Made by a program: the position numbers and the translations under genes. Positions 1 to 5,718 of a DNA stretch of 6,898 bases are shown here, one piece after another. The notes below the pieces were generated by a model, which was not told the origin of the DNA, made no database searches, and saw only the letters and a program-made list of their open reading frames with translations. The stretch's first letter is position 1. Every line of letters begins with the position of its first letter. This DNA is from Spirochaetia bacterium (GTDB lineage Bacteria; Spirochaetota; Leptospiria; Leptospirales; Leptonemataceae), in the NCBI GenBank assembly GCA_029880625.1, contig JAOUOA010000143.1, positions 1 to 6,898 on the forward strand, written 5' to 3'.

Positions 1-1593
1 TCCATTAATAAATCGTTTTCAGCAATTACCGGGTATTCCTTTAGCGATGTACATCTGAAGAATCCGCGAGTTCTTTCCTCGGGCATGATGGATGAAGACT
101 TTTATGCAGATATGTGGAACCAGATTCTTGAAAAAGGATACTGGAAAGGCGAAATCCTGAATAAAAGAAAAAACGGCGAAGTCTATCCGGAGTGGCTGAG
201 TATTGCCACTTTAAGGAATCGGGAAGGACAAATCTGCAATTTTATAGCAATCTTTTCCGACGCAACTGAATACAGAAAAAGAGAAGACGCAATCCGTCAT
301 ATGGCATATCATGATAACCTTACAGATCTTCCCAACCGGGCATTGATGGAAGACCGAATTAAGATGGAAATTGCACATTCGACCCGTATGAATAATCATT
401 TTGCAATTCTGTTTCTGGATCTGGACCGATTCAAGAATCTGAATGATACTTTCGGACATACGCTGGGAGACAGACTGTTAATTGAAGTGGGGAAGCGCCT
501 TAAAGGTGCAGTCAGAAACGACGATACTGTGAGCAGGCTGGGAGGAGATGAATTTATTATTATGCTCAGGGATATGACCAAACCCCAAACGGCTGCAAAA
601 ATTGCAAAAAAAATTCTGTTAAGCATATCTGATGATTTTAAAATTGAAAATGAAATCTTTAAGATTACTCCGAGTATCGGTATTGCACTTTATCCGCAGG
701 ACGGAACAGACAGCGATGAGCTTTTGCGAAATGCAGATGCCGCTATGTACCATGCGAAAGATCAGGGAAGAGGAAATTACCAGTTTTTTACTCCGGAATT
801 GAATGATCTCATTGAAGAAAGAAAAATGATTGAAAAAGCTCTTGAATCGGCAGTGGAAAACTCCGAATTCCAGCTTTATTATCAGCCTCAGATCAGCATT
901 TCAGAAAAGAAAGTCGTGGGAGCAGAAGCATTGATCCGCTGGTTTCATCCTCAAATGGGGAAAGTCAATCCTTCAAAATTCATTTCAATTGCGGAAGATA
1001 CAGGACTGATTCATAAAATAGGCGAATGGGTTATTATGGAAGCTCTTTCTCAATTTGAAAAATGGTCTTCCGTAATTCCTGACTTTGAAAAGATGACTTT
1101 TTCGATTAATCTTTCAGTGCTTCAGCTTGAAAAAGAAAACTTTTATAATCTTTTTAAAGATCAGATCAGTAAAGTTTCATTCCCTCATGAAATTCTTGAA
1201 ATTGAAATTACAGAAACTTCTCTTATGCGAAATGCAAATCAAATTTCCGAAATGCTGAAAAAGCTGAAAGAGTTGAATATTACAATAACAATCGATGACT
1301 TTGGAAGCGGTTTTACTTCTTTAAACCATCTGAAAAAACTACCTGTGGATCGAATTAAAATTGATCGATCTTTTGTCAGCGATATAGCCGAGGATTCTAA
1401 TGCTGTTTATACAGAAGCAATTGTCCGCCTTGCTCAAACATTGGACCTTTCCATTGTCGCAGAGGGAGGAGAAAATCAGGAACAGGAGGACATGCTTTTA
1501 AAGGCAGGATGCGATGTTGTTCAGGGTTTTTATTATTCAAAGGCCCTTTCTTCTGAAGATTTTTTGCTTTTTCTGAATCATTACAACCAATGA
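1..1593 (+). CDS. PAS-GGDEF-EAL cyclic-di-GMP synthase/phosphodiesterase, 3' part (5' end outside window)
   Basis: The frame is open from base 1 and gives 530 visible residues; the ATG at 85 lies inside the PAS domain, so the true start is upstream. Residues 1-~90 are a PAS sensor ending in the usual PAC-like segment and a charged linker. The GGDEF domain starts at LTDLPNR (107-113) and shows LDLDRF (139-144), N148, D149, D157 and an intact GGDEF at 181-185. An inhibitory I-site RxxD (RNDD, 172-175) stands five residues before it. The EAL domain follows, with EALIRW at 309-314, N370, E402/E405, D432-D433 in DDFGSGF, K453, E488, E491 and Q508, so the known metal and catalytic positions are all present. 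Both activities are therefore predicted possible: GTP to c-di-GMP with product inhibition, and c-di-GMP to pGpG. The usual AEGVET is AEGGEN here. The stop TGA overlaps the ATG of the next frame. Signal and target are unknown. Confidence 0.95.
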   Translation, partial: SINKSFSAITGYSFSDVHLKNPRVLSSGMMDEDFYADMWNQILEKGYWKGEILNKRKNGEVYPEWLSIATLRNREGQICNFIAIFSDATEYRKREDAIRHMAYHDNLTDLPNRALMEDRIKMEIAHSTRMNNHFAILFLDLDRFKNLNDTFGHTLGDRLLIEVGKRLKGAVRNDDTVSRLGGDEFIIMLRDMTKPQTAAKIAKKILLSISDDFKIENEIFKITPSIGIALYPQDGTDSDELLRNADAAMYHAKDQGRGNYQFFTPELNDLIEERKMIEKALESAVENSEFQLYYQPQISISEKKVVGAEALIRWFHPQMGKVNPSKFISIAEDTGLIHKIGEWVIMEALSQFEKWSSVIPDFEKMTFSINLSVLQLEKENFYNLFKDQISKVSFPHEILEIEITETSLMRNANQISEMLKKLKELNITITIDDFGSGFTSLNHLKKLPVDRIKIDRSFVSDIAEDSNAVYTEAIVRLAQTLDLSIVAEGGENQEQEDMLLKAGCDVVQGFYYSKALSSEDFLLFLNHYNQ

Positions 1594-2318
1594 ATCATAA
1601 AATCTACGAAATTTCCATTTTTGAACTCGGGATTGCTTTTCTTCTGGTGCTGCCGGTTCTCCTTTTTTAGTTCAAATGGGGCATCAGTTTTCGAAGAGCG
1701 CTTTATTCCGTTTTTCGCATGTTTATTCAGCTGATGCTGATAGGATATGTTCTGGTTTATATCTTTGAAGGAGGAATGATTTACACCGTTCTGATTGTTC
1801 TTCTGGTAATGATTTCAGCAGCAGGCTGGATAGCCCTTTCCGTAACGGAGGATCACAGAAAAAAACTTTATTTCAATGGATTTGCATCGATTTTTCTCGG
1901 AGGGAGTATTTCGCTTTTTACCGTTACTTTTTTTGTATTAAAACTTGAACCCTGGTATGAGGCTGCGTATCTGATTCCTCTTGCCGGAATGATTTATGCC
2001 AATGCAATGAATAGCGTCAGTCTTGCTGTAGAAAGAATGAATTATGAAATGGAAAAGGGCGCAGATGAACAAAGTGCCGGCAAAACTGCCTTTCAGACGT
2101 CTTTGATTCCTGTAATTAATTCTCTTTTTGCCGTTGGGCTGGTTTCGCTTCCGGGAATGATGACGGGACAGATCCTTTCAGGAGTTTCGCCGTTGACTGC
2201 AAGCAGATACCAGATTGTTGTTATGTGCATGGTTCTTGGTTCGGCAGGGATGTCATCGGGTCTGTTTATTCTGATGTCCAGGAGATATTTTACAGAATAT
2301 TTTTCAAATCAGCATTGA
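1590..2318 (+). pseudogene. fetB: fetB-like permease frame interrupted by an in-frame TAG at 1668-1670
   Basis: Reading from the ATG at 1590 (ATGA overlap with the upstream stop) gives 26 codons starting MNHKIYEISIFELG and running through a hydrophobic helix to PVLLF. TAG at 1668-1670 follows. The same frame then continues FKWGISFRRALYSVFRM into the permease body and ends at TGA 2316-2318, with an in-frame TAA directly after. As I recall E. coli FetB, it has the same order: a first membrane helix, a short basic loop, then a helix beginning with an R-x-x-x-Q-L pattern. Counting the stop, the frame has 242 positions, close to the roughly 250-260 residues normal for FetB. Homology on both sides in one frame fits a single base substitution (for example from TAT, TAC or CAG) rather than an indel. 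It may be a true nonsense allele, a read error, or a tolerated or suppressed amber. Called a pseudogene on balance. Confidence 0.65.
1719..2318 (+). CDS. fetB: FetB/UPF0014-type ABC transporter permease, part downstream of the amber stop
   Basis: This is the intact 199-codon remainder if translation restarts at the first ATG after the TAG. The family (FetB/YbbM, UPF0014) is the membrane subunit of the FetAB ABC exporter, linked in E. coli to iron efflux and peroxide resistance. Family signatures are clear: IQLMLIGYVLVYIF near the start, IPLAGMIYANAM (residues ~87-98), and the strongly conserved block NSLFAVGLVSLPGMMTGQIL followed by SGVSPLTASRYQIVVM. Hydrophobic segments suggest about six membrane helices. 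Starting here loses the first helix and the loop after it. No Shine-Dalgarno sequence precedes 1719 (pyrimidine-rich TTCCGTTTTTCGC), so restart is weakly supported. The cytoplasmic stretch GADEQSAGKTAFQTS looks a few residues shorter than the GATPxxA...RD coupling region I recall for the family. No FetA ATPase gene is visible: upstream is the c-di-GMP gene and downstream the convergent receptor. Confidence 0.7.
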   Translation: MFIQLMLIGYVLVYIFEGGMIYTVLIVLLVMISAAGWIALSVTEDHRKKLYFNGFASIFLGGSISLFTVTFFVLKLEPWYEAAYLIPLAGMIYANAMNSVSLAVERMNYEMEKGADEQSAGKTAFQTSLIPVINSLFAVGLVSLPGMMTGQILSGVSPLTASRYQIVVMCMVLGSAGMSSGLFILMSRRYFTEYFSNQH

Positions 2319-2337
2319 TAAATATATTCACAGATAA

Positions 2338-2377
2338 CTTTTTAATTCTGAAAATCTGTATTTTCAGAATTAAAAAG
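2338..2377. terminator. perfect 18-bp hairpin between convergent genes, possible two-way transcription end
   Basis: The left arm CTTTTTAATTCTGAAAAT (2338-2355) and right arm ATTTTCAGAATTAAAAAG (2360-2377) pair perfectly around the 4-nt loop CTGT. It lies 20 bases after the permease stop and 38 bases from the minus-strand receptor stop, where a shared terminator is expected. It is atypical: the T run is on the 5' arm and the A run on the 3' arm on either strand, only 3 of 18 pairs are G:C, and no T tract follows. It could instead be an RNA-stabilising 3' hairpin or a protein-binding palindrome. Confidence 0.5.
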
Positions 2378-2395
2378 AATTCGTCTGACTGCTGA

Positions 2396-2415
2396 ATTTT
2401 TTCTCATGAAAAAAT
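2396..2415 (-). repeat. short A/T hairpin at the 3' end of the chemoreceptor gene
   Basis: ATTTTTTC and GAAAAAAT form an 8-bp stem around a 4-nt loop. On the minus strand the T run directly follows the first base of the receptor's TGA stop. It is almost all A:T and probably weak; it may only add a T-rich stretch ahead of the larger palindrome at 2338-2377. Chance is a real alternative in AT-rich DNA. Confidence 0.25.
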
Positions 2416-4364
2416 CAAACTTTGAATTGTTTGACAATATCATGAATTTCATTTGCAATTTTTTGAAGATCTTCTGCATTTTTGCTGGTGCTTGCAGCTT
2501 CTCTTGAACCTTCTGTACTTGCCTGGGAAATTCCGTTGATATTTTTTGTTACTTCATTTGATGCCTGGGTTGTTTGCGAAATATTCCCTGAAATTTCTTT
2601 TGAAGCTATGGACTGTTCTTCGACGGCAGAGGCAATTGTCGTTGTTGCCTGATTGGATGCTTCTATTGTTACGTTAATTTCTGATATGGCTTCTACCGCT
2701 TTTTCAATATTTTTCTGAATTTCCGTAATTCGTTTTCTTACGGTATCTGATGCTGTAGAAGACTGCATGGCCAGTTCCTTTACTTCAGATGCAACCACGG
2801 CAAATCCCTTTCCGGCAGATCCCGCGCTTGCAGCTTCAATGGAAGCATTGAGAGCAAGCAGATTGGTTTGTTTGGCAATCATTGTAATGGAATCAATGAC
2901 CGAACTGATTTCTTTAGCATTTACATTCAGCTCCTGGAATAGTTCATGGGTGGATTCTGTTTTCTGGTTAGCCTGATTACTGTAATTTGCCGCTTCCGAT
3001 GCATTGCGCGCCATTTCTGCTCCGCTGATAGACATTTCTTCAATCGAACTGGAAATGAGCTGGAGGTTCTGGTTCATCTCAACAGCGGCAGATGCAATCG
3101 CCTGGGATTGAACGGAACTCTGCTCCAGTCCTGAAGAAAGATTGAGGCTGGACTGTGTCAGATCATCGGATGCACTTTTCAGTTTTGTCCCGGAATTAAC
3201 AAGATGTCTGATGATTTCATGCTGCTTATCGACCAGTTTGTTCATGCTGATTGAAATGGACCCGATTTCATCTTTACCAGAATCTTCAATGCGGAATGTC
3301 AGGTCGCCGTTTTCTACTTTCTGAATGGCGGAAAGATTTTTTGAAATTCGATTTATTAAGTTTGAAGATGTTAATTTGAAACTGAAAAAAGAAAACAACA
3401 GTATGCCAGTCATAAAAAATAAATTGATTACGAGAGATAAAAATGACTCATTTTTTAAATCGCCTACGCGTGAACCGATATTTCGGGATAATGTTAAATC
3501 AATTTCATAATATGCATTAATCTTTTTTGTAATTGTCTTGAACCAGTAATTTGCATCAATGCCGAAATTTCCTTTATCTCCATTATTAATCGCAATTTTT
3601 TCCATTCGTTCAACTTCAGAAAATTCCTTTCCGCTTGCAGCAGAAGTATAGAGCGCTTTTGATTGTTCATCTGCCATGTGAAGAAAATTTTCAATATAAA
3701 CATCCTGCTGTGACATAAGGTCAAGCAGACGATTGTACATTCCGCCTGAGAACTGATCCTGTAAAAATGTTGAGCTGAGGACAGCTCGTTCAATCCCTGC
3801 CATTTCTTTCGCATGAATAAAATTATAGTATGCAATAAGAGAGGACGAAATTTCAGCATTGTTTCCCATCCCGGCAAGAATAATAATAATGGAGAGCAGG
3901 TTTTCATTTATTTCGGAATAAAAGCCAATCGCTTCTTTTGCTGTAATATTCAGCTTCTGAACATCCTTTCGTAAGGCAGAAATGGCATCGAAATCCTTGA
4001 GGATCGCATTTTTTAATCCTGAAAATTCATTGTTGTTGATTTCTGTTTGAGAAAAATCATTTTTTAATTTTAAGATTTTTTCATCGGTTAAAGGGGTCTG
4101 TTCTGCAAGCTCATCAGAAAAACTTTCGCCATTGCTCCCAATATAACCGGCAGTCATGCCTCTTTCTTTCTGGATTTCATGGACAGCAGCGCTGGCTGAA
4201 ATTGCAAGAACTGAGACTTTCTCCATAGTATTCATTGTGAAATAATCTGTGATGTTTCTGTAAAAACTGAGAGTTGAGAAAACTAAAAATCCAAGAACAG
4301 GAAGAATGGTTATCAAAATCAGTTTATTCTTAAATTTAATATCAGATATAATTCGGTCAATCAT
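2415..4364 (-). CDS. methyl-accepting chemotaxis protein with NIT-type periplasmic sensor domain
   Basis: This complete 649-residue receptor should sense a periplasmic signal and control CheA through CheW. A short basic N-terminus leads into membrane helix 1 (~14-36). The periplasmic region (~48-300) begins VSVLAISASAAVHEIQKERG, the hallmark of the NIT (nitrate/nitrite-sensing, all-helical) family; the ligand here is unproven. Helix 2 is ~307-330, then a HAMP domain (~330-382, ENGDLTFRIEDSGKDEIGSI). The long helical signalling domain runs from ~400 to 649, with the hairpin tip at ~490-525 (IAKQTNLLALNASIEAA, then KGFAVVASEVKELA). Potential methylation helices flank the tip; no C-terminal NWETF-like tether for CheR/CheB is present. 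At the tip, the Arg and Glu that E. coli Tsr has three and six residues after the conserved Glu (here E510) are Ser513 and Ser516. Start: ATG at 4364 gives a normal N-terminus; the Shine-Dalgarno is weak. No che gene is next to it, so it appears to be a monocistronic orphan receptor. Confidence 0.95.
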   Translation of the reverse strand: MIDRIISDIKFKNKLILITILPVLGFLVFSTLSFYRNITDYFTMNTMEKVSVLAISASAAVHEIQKERGMTAGYIGSNGESFSDELAEQTPLTDEKILKLKNDFSQTEINNNEFSGLKNAILKDFDAISALRKDVQKLNITAKEAIGFYSEINENLLSIIIILAGMGNNAEISSSLIAYYNFIHAKEMAGIERAVLSSTFLQDQFSGGMYNRLLDLMSQQDVYIENFLHMADEQSKALYTSAASGKEFSEVERMEKIAINNGDKGNFGIDANYWFKTITKKINAYYEIDLTLSRNIGSRVGDLKNESFLSLVINLFFMTGILLFSFFSFKLTSSNLINRISKNLSAIQKVENGDLTFRIEDSGKDEIGSISISMNKLVDKQHEIIRHLVNSGTKLKSASDDLTQSSLNLSSGLEQSSVQSQAIASAAVEMNQNLQLISSSIEEMSISGAEMARNASEAANYSNQANQKTESTHELFQELNVNAKEISSVIDSITMIAKQTNLLALNASIEAASAGSAGKGFAVVASEVKELAMQSSTASDTVRKRITEIQKNIEKAVEAISEINVTIEASNQATTTIASAVEEQSIASKEISGNISQTTQASNEVTKNINGISQASTEGSREAASTSKNAEDLQKIANEIHDIVKQFKV

Positions 4365-4455
4365 TGTACATTACCATTGTTATTTATATTATTTGAAAAG
4401 GGCAAAATTAATGTGAGTTTCTTCAGAAATTCAGATGTTTTCTCCTCTAGCGTTC

Positions 4456-4489
4456 ATTTTAATATCGGTTACTGGAAATTCAAATTATA
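4456..4489 (-). promoter_or_regulatory. candidate promoter(s) for the chemoreceptor gene
   Basis: Minus strand: TTGAAT (4483-4478) and TAAAAT (4461-4456) with 16-bp spacing make a fair sigma-70-type promoter (4/6 and 5/6 matches), giving a leader of about 85 nt. The spacer contains ACCGATAT (4469-4462), close to the sigma-28/FliA -10 GCCGATAA used by many motility and receptor genes, but its -35 (ATAATTTG) matches TAAAGTTT poorly. Either sigma factor is possible; a choice cannot be made from sequence alone. Confidence 0.35.
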
Positions 4490-4500
4490 TGGTATAATTT
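4482..4500. promoter_or_regulatory. A/T dyad carrying back-to-back TATAAT boxes
   Basis: AAATTATA-TGG-TATAATTT is a perfect 8-bp inverted repeat with a 3-bp centre. Each half contains a consensus TATAAT -10 box, one per strand. The plus-strand copy (4493-4498) is preceded by TGG, giving an extended -10 (TGnTATAAT). The minus-strand copy (4489-4484) lacks the TGn and has no good -35. The symmetry would also suit a dimeric repressor. It is about 200 bp from trhO and 120 bp from the receptor start. Confidence 0.35.
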
Positions 4501-4655
4501 AAAAATTCAGATAAATATGCCCTGCAAAAATCAGGAATGGAACATAATCTTTGGTGATTCTTGGATCTCATAAATTTGTATATTTTCATATTCGACTGAA
4601 ATAAATCATAAAAAATTACAAAATTCTTATTGCCCCTGGATGTATTTCTTCTTAT

Positions 4656-4661
4656 TATAAT
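4656..4661 (+). promoter_or_regulatory. consensus -10 box upstream of trhO
   Basis: TATAAT stands 39 bases before the preferred trhO ATG at 4701, so transcription would start near 4668 with a leader of about 33 nt. The best -35 candidate, TTGCCC at 4630-4635, sits 20 bp away, longer than the normal 16-18 bp, so the promoter may be weak or need an activator. This position favours the start at 4701 over the ATG at 4686. Confidence 0.4.
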
Positions 4662-4683
4662 ACCCATTGACTTAAATTCCATC

Positions 4684-4689
4684 GGATGA
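4684..4689 (+). promoter_or_regulatory. weak ribosome binding site deciding the trhO start
   Basis: GGATGA lies 11 bases before the ATG at 4701. It is a poor Shine-Dalgarno match, but it is the only purine-rich run in place. The alternative ATG at 4686 overlaps it and is preceded by AAATTCCATCGG, which has no ribosome binding site. Confidence 0.35.
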
Positions 4690-4700
4690 TCTTTATCAAT

Positions 4701-5693
4701 ATGAAACCAGTTACCGTTGCAGCAATGTACAAATTTGTTAAATTCAGTAATTATCGGGATTTTAGAGAACCTCTTCTTAAACTGATGAAGGAAAACGGCA
4801 TAAAAGGAACTCTGCTCCTTGCAGATGAGGGCATTAACGGGACCGTTGCAGGAAGCTATGAATCAATTCAATTTTTGATCTCCTGGCTAAAGAAAGATCC
4901 TCGCTTCAGTGATCTCGGCTGCAAGTTTTCCTATGATGAAAGTATCCCCTTTAATCGCGTCAGAGTTAAGTTGAAAAAAGAAATTGTAACGATGGGAATT
5001 CACGGAATCGATCCTTTAAAAACTGTCGGCACGTACATTTCTCCCGCCGATTGGAACCAATTGATTTCTGATCCTGAAGTTCTGCTGATTGATACACGCA
5101 ATGAATACGAAACACGAATCGGTACGTTTCAGAATGCTTTGATTCCTCATACCGATCATTTTCGTCAGTTTCCCGAATATATACGCCGGAATGTAAATAA
5201 AAATCAGCATAAAAAAGTCGCCATGTTCTGTACCGGAGGCATAAGATGCGAAAAGGCAACTGCATATTTAAAGGAAATGGGTTTTGAAGAAGTGTTTCAT
5301 CTTCAGGGAGGAATTCTGAATTATCTTGAAAAAGTAAATTCTGATGACAGCATGTGGGATGGGGAATGCTTTGTGTTTGACAGAAGGGTAAGCGTAAACC
5401 ATCTTCTGGAAAAAGGATCCTATGACCAGTGCCATGCCTGCAGGATGCCCATCACAGAAGAAGAAAAAAACAGTCCTCAATATACTCACGGAGTGAGCTG
5501 CCCACATTGTTTTAATCAAACCACGGAAAAACAGAAAGAGCGCTTTCTGCAGAGGCAGAAACAGATTGATCTGGCTGAAAAAAGAGGTGAATTCCACATC
5601 GGAAGCGAAGCAGTAGCTTCCGGACAGCGCAGAAGAAGCATTAAAAAAGAAAAGAAATTAAAAGAAGCCGAAATCCAGATGCTGAAATCATAG
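4701..5693 (+). CDS. trhO: TrhO (YceA-type rhodanese), tRNA uridine-34 5-hydroxylase
   Basis: TrhO makes 5-hydroxyuridine at wobble position 34 of a group of tRNAs, using O2; other enzymes then convert it to mo5U or cmo5U, which widens codon reading. The 330-residue product begins MKPVTVAAMYKFV, the start seen in the short-form members of the family; an in-frame ATG at 4686 would add only five residues (MIFIN). An N-terminal alpha/beta domain (~1-95, with GIKGTLLLADEGINGTVAG) is followed by KKEIVTMG. A rhodanese domain (~110-210) carries DTRNEYE (131-137) and the active loop CTGGIRCEKA with catalytic Cys177. A C-terminal CxxC pair (C244/C247 and C267/C270, in CHACRMP and CPHC) probably binds zinc. 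The last ~25 residues are a basic, Lys/Arg-rich tail. The gene ends in TAG at 5691-5693, 25 bases before the next start, so the two are probably co-transcribed. The family assignment is secure; the activity is inferred from E. coli. Confidence 0.93.
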   Translation: MKPVTVAAMYKFVKFSNYRDFREPLLKLMKENGIKGTLLLADEGINGTVAGSYESIQFLISWLKKDPRFSDLGCKFSYDESIPFNRVRVKLKKEIVTMGIHGIDPLKTVGTYISPADWNQLISDPEVLLIDTRNEYETRIGTFQNALIPHTDHFRQFPEYIRRNVNKNQHKKVAMFCTGGIRCEKATAYLKEMGFEEVFHLQGGILNYLEKVNSDDSMWDGECFVFDRRVSVNHLLEKGSYDQCHACRMPITEEEKNSPQYTHGVSCPHCFNQTTEKQKERFLQRQKQIDLAEKRGEFHIGSEAVASGQRRRSIKKEKKLKEAEIQMLKS

Positions 5694-5718
5694 ATTAGAG
5701 ACAGGCAGAGTTTTAAAT

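Larger units (their letters stand above)
4365..4700. other. divergent intergenic region between the chemoreceptor and trhO
   Basis: This 336-bp stretch is strongly A/T-rich and holds the outward promoters of both flanking genes plus a dyad at 4482-4500. I found no convincing gene, tRNA or long hairpin in it. A 65-codon minus-strand frame (4485-4682) has no recognisable domain and no ribosome binding site. The likely receptor mRNA leader of about 85-110 nt contains an AGAGGAGA run (minus strand, 4441-4448) with no usable start codon after it. Confidence 0.6.

Noticed and set aside
1663..1670. Programmed frameshift at the T6-TAG sequence in fetB
   Set aside because: The bases resemble a slippery U-UUU-UUA site, but it is out of register with the reading frame. 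Homology before and after the stop is in the same frame, so a shift would not restore the protein.
3494..3907. 137-codon minus-strand frame inside the chemoreceptor gene
   Set aside because: It lies in a shifted frame of the receptor, which is complete and homologous throughout. It is a shadow frame.
4441..4448. AGAGGAGA (minus strand) as the ribosome binding site of a leader peptide ahead of the chemoreceptor
   Set aside because: No ATG, GTG or TTG start follows at a workable distance before an in-frame stop.
4485..4682. 65-codon minus-strand open frame in the intergenic region
   Set aside because: It has no ribosome binding site and no recognisable domain, and it covers both promoter candidates. 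It is likely chance in A/T-rich DNA.
4686..4700. trhO starting at the upstream ATG (4686)
   Set aside because: It would add MIFIN, which I do not recall from homologues, and has no ribosome binding site. The ATG at 4701 matches the usual family N-terminus.
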